From the NCBI RefSeq assembly GCF_019802085.1, contig NZ_JAHVHV010000002.1, positions 806,001 through 870,000 of the forward strand: 64,000 nt of DNA, read 5' to 3'. Positions within the stretch are counted from its first letter, which is position 1, and every line of letters begins with the position of its first letter. This DNA is from Ferrimonas balearica. GTDB taxonomy: Bacteria > Pseudomonadota > Gammaproteobacteria > Enterobacterales > Shewanellaceae. Shown here in pieces: positions 16,316 to 25,335 of the stretch. Under the pieces are notes generated by a model. That model searched no databases. It saw only the letters and a list, made by a program, of their open reading frames with translations, and had not been told where the DNA came from. The position numbers were made by a program, and so were the translations under genes.

Positions 16316-17680
16316 ATGGCACACCCCAGCCCCTGCGCTCCCCTGCGCTTTCGCGAGAAAGCCGGCTACGCCCTCGGCGATGTGGCCTCCAACATCTACT
16401 GGCGGGTCATCGACGTTTTCCTCTTCATCTTCTACACCGACGTGTTCGGCCTGGACGCCGCCGCCGTGGGCACCATGATGCTGGTGACCCGGCTGATCGA
16501 TGCCCTGTCAGATCCGGCCATGGGGGCGCTGGCGGACCGCACCCGACATCGCTTCGGCAAGTTCCGCCCCTACCTGCTGTGGGGGGCCCTGCCCCTGGCG
16601 GCGGCGGGGGTGCTCACTTTCACGGTGCCGGATCTGGACGGGGGCGGCAAACTGGCCTGGGCCTACGGCAGCTACGTGCTGCTGATGCTGGCCTACACCT
16701 TCATCAACGTGCCCTACGGCGCCCTGATGGGGGTGATGAGTGGCGACAGTCAGCAGCGCACCACCCTCACCAGTTTCCGCTTTATCGGCGCCTTCAGCGG
16801 CGGCTCGCTGGTGGCCTACCTGACCCCGGAACTGGTCACCTGGCTGGGCCAGGGGGATGAGGCGACCGGCTGGCAACTGACCCTGGTGCTCTATGGCGCT
16901 GTGGCGGCCGTGCTCTTTGCCCTTTGCTTTCTCTCCACCCAAGAGCGGGTGGCCGCCCCGGTGAAGAGCGCCTCGGTGCGCCAGGATCTCAAAGATCTGG
17001 CCGGCAACCGCCCCTGGCTGGTGCTCTTCGTACTGGCGCTGGTGATCATGATGACCATCTCGCTGCGCGCCTCCAGCGGCACCTTCTACCTCAAGTACGT
17101 GGCCGGGCGGGAAGATCTTATCGGCGCCTTTACCCTCTGCTACATGCTCTCCCTGGCCGCCGGTGCGGCGCTGACACCGCTACTGACCCGCTTCTGGGAC
17201 AAGCGACGCCTGCTGATGGCGCTGATGGCGGCGGTGGCGCTGCTGTGCGGCGGCTTCTACTTCATTCCGCCGGACCAACTTGGTCTGATGTTCGTGGTGC
17301 ACGGCGCCATCGGCCTGGCCCTGGGGCCCAAGTCGCCCCTGGTGTTCTCCATGTACGCCGACACCGCCGACTACTCCCACTGGCGCACCGGCCGACGGGC
17401 CACCGCCATGGTGTTCTCGGCGGCGGCCTTCTCCCAGAAACTGGGCGGTGCCCTGGCCGGGGCCACCATCGGCTGGATCCTCTCCAGCCTCGGCTACGTG
17501 GCCAACGCGGTGCAAAGCGACGCCTCCAGTCAGGGCATCGTCCTGCTGATGAGCCTCATCCCCGGCGCCTTCGCCGCCCTGTCGGTGTGGATCATCCACC
17601 TCTATCCTTTGGATGCACAGCAGCTCAACCGGCTGCAGCAGGCGCTGTTTGTGGCCCAGGAGAAGGAGGCCGAGGCGTGA
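16316..17680 (+). CDS. GPH-family sugar:cation symporter
   Basis: The 454-residue protein has 12 predicted membrane segments. It carries the MelB-type signatures of the glycoside-pentoside-hexuronide family: EKAGYALGDVASNIYWR at the N-terminus, RLIDALSDPAMGALADRTRHRFGKFRPY after helix 2 and YADTADYSHWRTGRRATAM in the C-terminal half. It would import a glycoside with Na+ or H+ across the inner membrane. Its stop codon overlaps the GTG start of the GH94 gene, so the two are translationally coupled. The substrate, inferred from the neighbours, is cellobionate or a similar aldobionic acid. Confidence 0.93.
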   Translation: MAHPSPCAPLRFREKAGYALGDVASNIYWRVIDVFLFIFYTDVFGLDAAAVGTMMLVTRLIDALSDPAMGALADRTRHRFGKFRPYLLWGALPLAAAGVLTFTVPDLDGGGKLAWAYGSYVLLMLAYTFINVPYGALMGVMSGDSQQRTTLTSFRFIGAFSGGSLVAYLTPELVTWLGQGDEATGWQLTLVLYGAVAAVLFALCFLSTQERVAAPVKSASVRQDLKDLAGNRPWLVLFVLALVIMMTISLRASSGTFYLKYVAGREDLIGAFTLCYMLSLAAGAALTPLLTRFWDKRRLLMALMAAVALLCGGFYFIPPDQLGLMFVVHGAIGLALGPKSPLVFSMYADTADYSHWRTGRRATAMVFSAAAFSQKLGGALAGATIGWILSSLGYVANAVQSDASSQGIVLLMSLIPGAFAALSVWIIHLYPLDAQQLNRLQQALFVAQEKEAEA

Positions 17681-20061
17681 TTGAACACCTGGATGGCGGG
17701 CGCCGGGTGGCGCTGTTGAGCCCCACCGAACTGCCCAAGGCGGGGGCCTTTCTCTACAACCGCGAGATGCTGCTGCAGCTCAACTGCCGCGGCTTTGCCA
17801 GCGCCCAGTTTATGCAGCCGGAGCCGGCCAAGTACGCCCAGGGGCCGGCGCTGGAAGCGGCCACCTTTATGCAGCCGGAGCAGGGTTACTACGCCCACCA
17901 CCCGGGCCGCTTCTTCTACCTGCAGGACCAGGACAGCACCGAGCGGGCGTCGCTGCCCTACGAGCCGGTACGCCGCCCCCATCAAAGTTTCCGTTTCGAG
18001 GCCGAGCCGGAGGGGGTGCGCTGGCGGATTGAGACCCTGGACCTGGCCTGCACCCTCTCGGTCAGCCTGCCGGAGCACGGCGCGGTGGAGCTGTGGCAGC
18101 TGAGCCTCAAAAACACCACGGATCGCCCCCGGCGGCTGCGCCTGGTGCCCTATTTCCCCATCGGCAACCGCTCCTGGATGGCCCAGTCCGCCCGTTTTGA
18201 GCCGGCACTGCACGCCGTGGTGGCCCACTGCGTGCCCCCCTATCAGAAGTTGTCCCAGTACCCGGCGGTCAAGGCCGCCAAGGCGCTGACCTACCTGGTG
18301 AGTGACCACCGCCCGGACCGCTGGGAGACCCGTCAGCAGGCGTTCGAAGGGGAGGGGGGACTGACCCATCCCGACGGCCTGGCCGGCGAGGGGCTGGGGC
18401 AGGGCACGGCGCTCTACGAGGTGCCAGCGGCGGCGCTGCAGTTTGATCTCACCCTGGCCCCGGGGGCCTCGGTGACCCACCGCTTCGCCTTCGGTCCCGC
18501 GGCGGATCTGGACGAGATCGCCGCAGTGCGCCGCCACTTCCTGAGCGAGCCGGGCCAGTTCGAGGCCAGTGCCCAATCCCACCGCGCCTTCAGCGACGGC
18601 GGGGCCGGGGCGCTGGCGGTCACCACGCCTGAGCCGAAGCTGGATGGGTTTCTCAACCACTGGTTGCCCCGCCAGGTGCACTACCACGGGGTGCTCAACC
18701 GCATGAGCACCGATCCCCAGACCCGCAACTACCTGCAGGACCACCAGGGGCTGAACTACCTGCAGGCCGGCGCCGGGCGGGAACCCCTGCTCAAGGCCTT
18801 GAGCCAACAGGCCCCCAGCGGGGCCATGCCCGACGGCATTCGCTTAAGCGCCGAGGCGCAGCTGAAGTACATCAACCAGGTGCCCCACACCGACCACGGG
18901 ATCTGGCTGCCCCTGGCCCTGAAGGCCTACCTGGATGAGAGCGACGACTACCCGCTGCTGGCGGTGCCGGTGCCCTTCGATGGGGGCGCGCCGGCGCCGG
19001 TGGCGGCCCATCTGGAGCGGGCGCTGCTGTGGCACCTGTCCCAGCGCGATGCCCGGGGACTGTGCTTCATCGGCCAGGGCGATTGGTGTGATCCCATGAA
19101 CATGGTGGGCCCCGAGGGGCGCGGCGTCTCCGGCTGGCTCACCCTGGCTTTGGCGGTGGCCTGTCGCCAGTGGGCCCAGGTGCTGGAGGCGGCCGACACC
19201 ACTTTGGGGCTGGGCATCGAGCTGGGGCCGGAGCAGTGGCGAGCCTGGGCGGAGACTCTGAACGGCGCGGTCAACCGCGAGCTGTGGGACGGCCAGTGGT
19301 ACGCCCGGGGGATCACCGACGGCGGCCGCCGTTTCGGCGTCGCCGAAGAGACGGAGGGGCGCATCTACCTCAACCCGCAAAGCTGGGCGCTGATGAGCGG
19401 GGCCGCCCAGGGGCCGCGCAAAGAGGCGCTGATGGCGGCGGTCTCGGCCCAGCTGGCCACCCCTCATGGCCTGCAGATGCTGGCCCCGGCCTACACCCGG
19501 ATGCAGGAGGACATCGGCCGCCTGTGCCAGAAGTTTCCCGGCAGCGCCGAGAACGGCTCGGTCTATAACCACGCGGCGATGTTCTATATCCACGCCCTCT
19601 ACCAGCAGGGCGAGGCGGACGGCGCCTTTGCCGAGCTGTGCCGGCTGATCCCGGCGCTGGAGACGGAGCGTGCGACCCGGCAGGGCCAGCTGCCGCTCTA
19701 CCTGCCCAACTACTACCGCGGCGCCTTCGAGCACCACCCGGAGGCCGCCGGTCAGTCCAGTCAGCTGTTCAACACCGGCACTGCCGCCTGGTGTCTGCGC
19801 ATCGTCACCGAACAGCTGTTTGGCCTGAAGGGGGGGCGGGACGGGCTGGAGATCGCCCCCCAACTGCCCAGCCATTGGGCGGAGGCCTGGGCGGTGCGCC
19901 AGTTTCGCGGCGCCGAGGTGCGGGTGCACTACCGCCGAGAGGCGGGGCAGCGGGCAATGACGGTGCTGCGGGAGGACGCCCCCCTGGCCGCTCCCTGTTT
20001 GGCGGTTCAGGCGGGGGAATGCGTCGAGCTGACGGTGCTGTTGCCGGAGGTCGAAGGATGA
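17677..20061 (+). CDS. GH94 phosphorylase, probably cellobionic acid phosphorylase
   Basis: The 794-residue protein starts at GTG 17677, with AAGGAGG 7 bases upstream and a 4-base overlap with the symporter stop. It has an N-terminal beta-sandwich, then an (alpha/alpha)6 barrel. The catalytic segment is GQGDWCDPMNMVG, with Asp469 as the expected general acid. Cellobiose and chitobiose phosphorylases usually have DWND there. DWCDPMN is, as I recall, the form in cellobionic acid phosphorylases. GH94 enzymes cleave with phosphate, giving glucose 1-phosphate. Coupling to a gluconokinase supports release of gluconate. The specificity is an inference. There is no signal peptide, so it is cytoplasmic. 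Confidence 0.85.
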   Translation: MIEHLDGGRRVALLSPTELPKAGAFLYNREMLLQLNCRGFASAQFMQPEPAKYAQGPALEAATFMQPEQGYYAHHPGRFFYLQDQDSTERASLPYEPVRRPHQSFRFEAEPEGVRWRIETLDLACTLSVSLPEHGAVELWQLSLKNTTDRPRRLRLVPYFPIGNRSWMAQSARFEPALHAVVAHCVPPYQKLSQYPAVKAAKALTYLVSDHRPDRWETRQQAFEGEGGLTHPDGLAGEGLGQGTALYEVPAAALQFDLTLAPGASVTHRFAFGPAADLDEIAAVRRHFLSEPGQFEASAQSHRAFSDGGAGALAVTTPEPKLDGFLNHWLPRQVHYHGVLNRMSTDPQTRNYLQDHQGLNYLQAGAGREPLLKALSQQAPSGAMPDGIRLSAEAQLKYINQVPHTDHGIWLPLALKAYLDESDDYPLLAVPVPFDGGAPAPVAAHLERALLWHLSQRDARGLCFIGQGDWCDPMNMVGPEGRGVSGWLTLALAVACRQWAQVLEAADTTLGLGIELGPEQWRAWAETLNGAVNRELWDGQWYARGITDGGRRFGVAEETEGRIYLNPQSWALMSGAAQGPRKEALMAAVSAQLATPHGLQMLAPAYTRMQEDIGRLCQKFPGSAENGSVYNHAAMFYIHALYQQGEADGAFAELCRLIPALETERATRQGQLPLYLPNYYRGAFEHHPEAAGQSSQLFNTGTAAWCLRIVTEQLFGLKGGRDGLEIAPQLPSHWAEAWAVRQFRGAEVRVHYRREAGQRAMTVLREDAPLAAPCLAVQAGECVELTVLLPEVEG

Positions 20062-20570
20062 GTGGCGGACGCCTGATTGTGGTGATGGGGGTGAGCGGCT
20101 GCGGCAAGTCCACCTTGGGGCAGGCCCTGGCTCAGGCCCTGCCCGGCAGCGCCTTTGTCGATGCCGATGATCTGCACAGCCGTGAAGCCAAGGCCCAGAT
20201 GGCCCGGGGCGAGCCGCTGACCGACGCCCAGCGCCTGCCCTGGGTGCAGCGGCTGTGCGATACCGTGACCGACCACGGCCGGCGCGGCCAGACCCTGGTG
20301 TTGGCCTATTCGGGACTCAAGACCGCTCACCGGGCGCGGCTGCGCTCCCTAGGGGTGCCGGCCTACTGGATCTGGCTGGAGGGGGAGGCAGGGCTGCTGG
20401 ATGCCCGACTGACGAGCCGGACCGGACACTTTATGCCGGCCGCGTTGCTGGCCAGTCAGCTGGCGGCGATGGAGCCACCGGCGCGGGACGACCCCCGCGT
20501 GTTGACCCTGGCCATCGACGCCTCACCCCAGCAGCAGTTGGACCGGGCCCTCAGTTGGCTCAGTCGCTGA
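20058..20570 (+). CDS. gntK: Gluconokinase
   Basis: The 170-residue kinase has a Walker A motif GVSGCGKST near the N-terminus, then FVDADDLHSREAKAQMARGEPLTDAQRLPWV, which is the gluconokinase signature region (DGDxLHPxxNxxKMxxGxPLxDxDRxPWL). The C-terminal part has LTSRTGHFMPAALLASQ. It makes 6-phosphogluconate from gluconate and ATP. The ATG overlaps the GH94 stop by 4 bases, with GGAGG 7 bases upstream. It completes the pathway from aldobionate to the pentose phosphate and Entner-Doudoroff routes. Its 3' end overlaps the convergent TetR gene by 11 bases. Confidence 0.93.
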   Translation: MSGGRLIVVMGVSGCGKSTLGQALAQALPGSAFVDADDLHSREAKAQMARGEPLTDAQRLPWVQRLCDTVTDHGRRGQTLVLAYSGLKTAHRARLRSLGVPAYWIWLEGEAGLLDARLTSRTGHFMPAALLASQLAAMEPPARDDPRVLTLAIDASPQQQLDRALSWLSR

Positions 20571-21129
20571 TCACCGCATCCCATACCAGCGCCCGACTGT
20601 GGCGGTGCACCAGGGCGGCCACCGTCTCGGCGTCGCCCCCCACCAGCCCGCGGCGCCAGTGGGCCAGGTGGGTCAGGTAGAGGCCGGCCAGGGAGAGGGC
20701 CAGGGCCTTGGGGTCTACCCCCCAGGTCGCATCGGCAAAGGCGTGGCGCAACCGGGCTTCGATCTGCCGGGCCAGGGCCTGCTCAATGCGCCGGGCGGCG
20801 GGCTCGCCGTCGGCCCCCAGGGCATCGGCCAGGGAGCGGTGCAGCGCCCGGCGCCCCTCGAAGCGGGAAAAGAGCGCCACCAGGGAGGCCGGCGGAGTCG
20901 CCTCCCGCCACTGATCGGCGCTGTCCAGCTCGCTTAACAGGCTGCCAAAGGCCCTGTCGTGCAGCCGCACCAGGATCTCCAGCTTGGCGCGGAAGTGGCG
21001 ATAGAAGGTGCTGCGGCCCACCCCGGCCCGGGCAATGAGCTCGGCGATGGTGATGCGGCCGTAATCGCGCTCCCGCAACAGGGTGCGGAAGGCGTCGATG
21101 ATGCGCAGCTGGGTGCAGGGTTCGGTCAT
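20560..21129 (-). CDS. TetR/AcrR-family transcriptional regulator
   Basis: The product has 189 residues from ATG 21129. An open frame extends to 21210 but adds non-homologous sequence. The N-terminal HTH is typical: IIDAFRTLLRERDYGRITIAELIARAGVGRSTFYRHFRAKLEIL. The C-terminal ligand domain is unlike any I can name. It is divergent from the polyferredoxin gene with a 208-base gap, which makes that gene a possible target. It overlaps the 3' end of gntK but is unlikely to control that operon, whose operator is LacI-type. Confidence 0.9.
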   Translation of the reverse strand: MTEPCTQLRIIDAFRTLLRERDYGRITIAELIARAGVGRSTFYRHFRAKLEILVRLHDRAFGSLLSELDSADQWREATPPASLVALFSRFEGRRALHRSLADALGADGEPAARRIEQALARQIEARLRHAFADATWGVDPKALALSLAGLYLTHLAHWRRGLVGGDAETVAALVHRHSRALVWDAVISD

Positions 21130-21337
21130 GGCGGCTCGACTTGGGAATTGCCGCCAGTATAGCGCCGCCCCAGCCCCCAACGTCTGAATGCACCAGCGGA
21201 AATGCTTCAAGGATCACAAAACCTTGGATTGCCCGGCCCCGGTGGGACACTGGCCCGGATCTGTCCCTTCGCCCGCCCGCGCCCCCTCCTTATGCTCATC
21301 CCATGGCCCCGACGGGCCGCGTTTTAAGGAGTGGAAG

Positions 21338-22624
21338 ATGAGCATCACCGAAACCCTGGCCCTGGTGCTGGCCTTGGGCCTGGGCACCTGGGCCCTGTTG
21401 ACCGGCCCCCGCCGATTCGGCGCCGGGCTGACCGCCGCCCTGGCGGCCCTGGCCTATCTCCTGAGCCTGGCTCCCCTGCTGTGGTTGGCCCTGGGGGGAC
21501 TTGCCGCGGGGCTTTGGGCGGTGGTGCGCTGGTCAAACCGGCCGGCGTGGCTGGACGGGCCGGCCCATAAGGCCCGGGATTGGAACCGCTGGCGCGAGAT
21601 CACCCAATGGCTGCTGGTGGGGGCCATCGCCCTGGCCGGGGCCCAGTACGCGGTTAACGTCTGGCAGCTGGACAGCGGTGTGCCCAGTGTGGCCCGCCCG
21701 GACGTGGTGGACGCCTTCCTGCCCATCGCTGCGCTCATTCAGCTCAAGGCCCTGCTGACCCTGGGGCTGTGGGACAGCCACCACCCGGCGGGGCTGGTGA
21801 TGCTGCTGGTGGCGGTGGGCTTGAGCTTCACCGTCAAGCGGGCCTTTTGCGGCTGGGGCTGCCCCCTGGGCTGGCTGGGAGAGCAGCTTTACCAGCTGCG
21901 GCGCCGGCTCTGGCACTGGGATTGGCGGACCCGCCTGGCCCAGGCACCGCAGTGGCTGGAGCGAGGGGTGACGGGCGTGGCCTGGCTGAGCGACTGGGCA
22001 CTGCGTCTGGTGAAGTACGGCCTGCTGGCCTGGTTGGCCAACCTGGTGCTGGGGGGGATGCCGGCGATGATGGTGGCCCGCTACCTGGATGGCGCCTACC
22101 ACAAGGCGGCGGACCTGAAGATGTGGGCCCTCTTTACCCAGCCCTCCACCGGCATGCTGCTGGGGATGGCGGCGGTGCTGGCCCTGGCGGCGATGCGCCG
22201 CAACGGCGTCTGCCGCTACCTCTGCCCCTATGGCGCCCTGATGGCCATCGCTGGCGTGCTCAGCCCCTACAAGGTTCGGCGCAACACCGCCTTGTGCCTG
22301 CGGGAGGGGCGGGGGATGGCCTGCGACAAGTGTCACCGGGCCTGCCCCTCACGCATTCGGGTTGAGCAGGTGTTGACGGTGCACAGCGACGAGTGCCACA
22401 GCTGCCAGCGCTGCGTCGCCGCCTGCCCGGCCAAGGGGGCGCTGGCCGTCAGCCTGCCTCGCCACCGCCTGCCCCTGAGTCCGCGACTGATGACGGTGAT
22501 TCTGGTGCTCTTCCTGTTCCTGGTGCCGCTGATGGTGCACACCGCCGGGCTGTGGCAAAGCGACACCACCGGGCAGCTGCGCTGGATGCTGTGGCAGCAG
22601 CTCGACCGGCTGCCGATGTTCTAG
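21338..22624 (+). CDS. Membrane polyferredoxin (NapH/NosR-like 4Fe-4S protein)
   Basis: The 428-residue protein starts at ATG 21338 with AAGGAG 6 bases upstream. There are about seven membrane helices. Two CxxxCP motifs follow helices (FCGWGCPLGW and VCRYLCPYGA), as in the NapH/NosR/CcoG membrane family. Then come two 4Fe-4S sites, CDKCHRACP with an upstream Cys, and CHSCQRCVAACP. A last helix ends the protein. Such proteins carry electrons between the quinol pool and periplasmic or cytoplasmic partners. The N-terminal hydrophobic region (residues 1-60) is extra relative to NapH. The partner is unknown. Confidence 0.85.
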   Translation: MSITETLALVLALGLGTWALLTGPRRFGAGLTAALAALAYLLSLAPLLWLALGGLAAGLWAVVRWSNRPAWLDGPAHKARDWNRWREITQWLLVGAIALAGAQYAVNVWQLDSGVPSVARPDVVDAFLPIAALIQLKALLTLGLWDSHHPAGLVMLLVAVGLSFTVKRAFCGWGCPLGWLGEQLYQLRRRLWHWDWRTRLAQAPQWLERGVTGVAWLSDWALRLVKYGLLAWLANLVLGGMPAMMVARYLDGAYHKAADLKMWALFTQPSTGMLLGMAAVLALAAMRRNGVCRYLCPYGALMAIAGVLSPYKVRRNTALCLREGRGMACDKCHRACPSRIRVEQVLTVHSDECHSCQRCVAACPAKGALAVSLPRHRLPLSPRLMTVILVLFLFLVPLMVHTAGLWQSDTTGQLRWMLWQQLDRLPMF

Positions 22625-22649
22625 AAAAAGGGCGCCTTCAGGCGCCCTT
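22625..22649. terminator. Terminator after the polyferredoxin gene
   Basis: The 8-bp core stem AGGGCGCC pairs with GGCGCCCT around loop TTCA, starting just after the stop codon. An A run lies on the 5' side, so it also works on the minus strand, where it would end the Lrp-like remnant. Confidence 0.8.
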
Positions 22650-22910
22650 GTCGTCATGCCACTTGAGGTGGTCCAGGGGGTAGCCGAAGAACCACTTGGA
22701 GCGCTCCAGCACGATGCGGGGGCGGATCGCCTTGATGGAGAGCTTGGGGTCGTCGCTCAGGCGATCGCAGCAGCGGTTCAGCGCCTCGATGTCGGGAAAG
22801 CGGGTGAAGGAGAGGTAGTCGATGTCGCCGGACAGGCGCAGGCAATCCATGATCTCCGGGATCTCGGCGATGGCCGCCTCAAACCGGCGCCGGTGCTGGG
22901 CTAGGACAAA
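22638..22910 (-). pseudogene. Lrp/AsnC-family regulator remnant lacking its DNA-binding domain
   Basis: The minus-strand frame encodes FVLAQHRRRFEAAIAEIPEI, then CLRLSGDIDYLSF, PDIEALNRCCDRL and FGYPL. This matches the ligand-binding (RAM) domain of Lrp/AsnC proteins from about Lrp residue 75 to near the end. The helix-turn-helix half is missing. The frame runs upstream directly into a terminator hairpin with no start codon, so the 5' half has been lost. Translation from ATG 22850 (70 residues) would give only part of the RAM fold and has no good ribosome-binding site. A stand-alone RAM protein is a less likely alternative. Confidence 0.7.
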
Positions 22911-22935
22911 AAATCCCCGGCCTGGGCCGGGGATT
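22908..22935 (-). terminator. Terminator of the yqiK operon
   Basis: On the minus strand a 10-bp stem, AATCCCCGGC with GCCGGGGATT, is followed by a run of six T. It lies 41 bases after the flotillin stop codon and touches the start of the Lrp-like remnant. Confidence 0.88.
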
Positions 22936-22976
22936 GATTCGGATTAGCGCGGTGGCGACCGCGCGGCTTCAGCGGC

Positions 22977-24662
22977 CTACTGGCCCTTCTCCGTCAGCCC
23001 CTTCAGGCCATCTTCCAGGCCACACTCCTTGAGCAGGCTGTCCACCAGGGGCGCCTGGGCACGGTGCTTGAGCGCCGAGTTGACCAGGGCTTCTGGCAGG
23101 CTGCCGCTTTCGGCACCGGCTCCCGGGGCACCCGGGGTGGCGGGGCCGCCGTTGAGGCCTTCGATGTTGATGATCTTCATGCCATCGATGCGCTCCATCG
23201 GCTTGACGCTCTCGGCAATGATCGCCGGCAGGGACTCGTGCAGGCTGAGCACCCGCTTGAGCGCCACCTGGCTCTCCGACAGGGCGTTGAGGGCCTCGTT
23301 CATCAGCCGGGTCCCCTCGGCGTCGATGCGGTATTGCTCCTGGTTGGCTTCGGCGCGGATCTTGATGGCCGTGGCCTCCGCGTCGGCCTCGGTCTTGCGG
23401 GCGTCCGCCAGATCCTCCGCCGCCAGCTTCTCCGCTTCGGCGGCCACTTTGGTGCCGGTGGCCTGCTTCTCCGCTTCCTTCAGCGCGTCGATGATCTCGA
23501 TCTGTTTCTGACGCTCGGCGATCTCCACCTGGCGCGCCGTGGCCACCTCCTCCTCGGCTTTCACCGCCTGGGCGCGGGCCTGGTTGGCCTCCTTGTCCGC
23601 CATGGACTGCTGCTGGGATTTTTCCGCCACCGCGATGGCCCGCTCCTGCTCTGCCAGCTCAATGGCTTTCTGACGTTGGATGTCCTGCTCCTTGAGCAGG
23701 CGATCGCGTTCGATCTCCTTGGTCTGGATGTCCTGTTCCTTGGCGATCTCGGCGCTCTTGGTCTGCTGCTCGGCGGCGATACGGGCCTGCTCCACCTGAC
23801 GCTCGGCGGTGATCTCCGCCTCCTGGGCTTCCCGCTGGCGGTCGTGCTGCTGCTGGGCGATCAGCGCCTTCTGCTCCGCCTCACGGATGGAGATCTCCCG
23901 CTCCTGCTCCAGTTGGGAGTAGCGCTTCTGCTTGTCGATCTCCAGCTTGTCCTGGGTGGCGGTGAGGTTCTTGCGTTCGATCTCCACCGCGGTTTCCTGC
24001 TCGATGTCGTTGATCTCCTTGCGTCGGGCCTCGGTGGAGCGGGTCATCTTGGCCAGACCCTCGGCGTCGAACACGTTGTCGGCGGTGAAGAACTCTTTCT
24101 TGGTCTGGTCCAGGCCGGTGAGGGACACCGACTCCAGCTCCAGGCCGTTCTTCAGCAGGTCTTCGCTTACCACCTGCTGCACCTTCTGCACAAACTGGGC
24201 GCGTTGCTCGTGCAACTCGTCCATGTTCATCTCCGCGGCCACCGAGCGCAGGGCATCGACGAACTTACCCTCGATCATGTCCTTGAGGGCGTCCGGGTGC
24301 AGGGTACGCCGGCCCAGGGTCTGGGCGGCATTGGCGATGGCGTCCAGGTCCGGCTTGACCCGCAGGTAGAACTCCGCCAATACGTCCACCCGCATGCGGT
24401 CTTTGGTGATCAGCGCCTGACCCTCCTTACGGGAGACCTCAAGGCGCAGGGTGTTCATGTTCACCGGGATCACTTCGTGCAGCACCGGCAGGACCAGGGC
24501 GCCGCTGTTCATGATCACCTTCTGGCCGCTAAAGCCGGTGCGCACGAAGGAGAGCTCCTTGGAGGCCCGGGTGTAGAGGCGGGAGAAGATGAGCCCCAGC
24601 AGCAGCAGGGCAACGAAACTGCTGCCGGCCACGATCAGGATGAAATTGAAGTCCGTTGTCAT
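22977..24662 (-). CDS. yqiK: Flotillin-family inner-membrane protein YqiK
   Basis: The 561-residue protein has one N-terminal membrane helix (residues 8-27), then a band-7/SPFH domain (GFSGQKVIMNSGALVLPVLHEVIPVNM to about residue 200). A long Glu/Gln/Lys-rich coiled coil (about 205-470) follows, then a C-terminal domain with GMKIINIEGLNG. This is the YqiK/flotillin plan. Flotillins form oligomeric scaffolds of membrane microdomains. The gene ends a four-gene operon, and its ribosome-binding site GGAG overlaps the stop codon of yqiJ 7 bases away, which suggests translational coupling. Confidence 0.94.
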   Translation of the reverse strand: MTTDFNFILIVAGSSFVALLLLGLIFSRLYTRASKELSFVRTGFSGQKVIMNSGALVLPVLHEVIPVNMNTLRLEVSRKEGQALITKDRMRVDVLAEFYLRVKPDLDAIANAAQTLGRRTLHPDALKDMIEGKFVDALRSVAAEMNMDELHEQRAQFVQKVQQVVSEDLLKNGLELESVSLTGLDQTKKEFFTADNVFDAEGLAKMTRSTEARRKEINDIEQETAVEIERKNLTATQDKLEIDKQKRYSQLEQEREISIREAEQKALIAQQQHDRQREAQEAEITAERQVEQARIAAEQQTKSAEIAKEQDIQTKEIERDRLLKEQDIQRQKAIELAEQERAIAVAEKSQQQSMADKEANQARAQAVKAEEEVATARQVEIAERQKQIEIIDALKEAEKQATGTKVAAEAEKLAAEDLADARKTEADAEATAIKIRAEANQEQYRIDAEGTRLMNEALNALSESQVALKRVLSLHESLPAIIAESVKPMERIDGMKIINIEGLNGGPATPGAPGAGAESGSLPEALVNSALKHRAQAPLVDSLLKECGLEDGLKGLTEKGQ

Positions 24663-24669
24663 TTACAGG

Positions 24670-25332
24670 TCACTCCATGGATTGTAAGTGGTCACTTTGG
24701 GGCGTAATGCCCGTGAAATGGGTGCCGCGGTACTCCACCAGCAGCACGGACTCCCCCTGGTGAAGGGGAGCGGTGGCGCCATCGGGCTCCACCATCACGT
24801 AATGTTGAGTGCCGAAGCGGTCCTTGACCCGGGCCTGGGCGGGGGAGCCCGGCTCGGCCACCCCGACGGTGATGACGCCCACCTTGCCCACCAGCTCGTC
24901 CAGGGAGACCACCTGGGAGCGCTCATCAACGAAGCGGCGGGCCAGCGCCTGGTTGCAGGTGCGCAGCACCGGCAGGGTCAGCAGGGCCACCGGTATTGCC
25001 AGCAGGCCGCCGGGGGCCAAATGGCCAATGAGCTTGAGCAGGCTGTACTGGGCGGTCAGACCGATTAGGCCAAACAGGGTCAGGAACACCACCAGGATCA
25101 TCAGCACCGGCACCCGGCCGACCATGAGCCAGCCCAGCACCCCGGTCAGGCCGCCGGAGGGGACCTCCAGCGCATCGGGGGCGAGATCGATCTCCGGCAG
25201 CAGGGCGTCGATCATCGAGGAGAAGCCAAAGCCCAAGACCACGGCCACCCCTTCGAACAGGGCGATCATCAGCATCAGCAGCAGCGCGATGCTGAAGGGG
25301 GCGTTGGCCTCGGCGGTGAGGAACTCGAGCAT
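24670..25332 (-). CDS. yqiJ: YqiJ-family membrane protein with OB-fold tail
   Basis: The 220-residue protein has membrane segments at about residues 13-40, 62-95 and 105-125. The C-terminal soluble domain has VVSLDELVGKVGVITVGVAEPGSPAQARV and LLVEYRGTHFTGI. This is the NfeD-like OB-fold layout of YqiJ, whose gene is paired with yqiK in E. coli. NfeD-type proteins partner with flotillins. It lies 3 bases after the PspA-like gene and 7 bases before yqiK in one operon. Confidence 0.9.
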   Translation of the reverse strand: MLEFLTAEANAPFSIALLLMLMIALFEGVAVVLGFGFSSMIDALLPEIDLAPDALEVPSGGLTGVLGWLMVGRVPVLMILVVFLTLFGLIGLTAQYSLLKLIGHLAPGGLLAIPVALLTLPVLRTCNQALARRFVDERSQVVSLDELVGKVGVITVGVAEPGSPAQARVKDRFGTQHYVMVEPDGATAPLHQGESVLLVEYRGTHFTGITPQSDHLQSME

Positions 25333-25335
25333 GGC

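Noticed and set aside
16924-17676. Apparent N-terminal extension of the GH94 protein inside the symporter gene
   Set aside because: The symporter frame is clearly coding there. The GTG at 17677 has AAGGAGG and gives the family-typical GH94 start.
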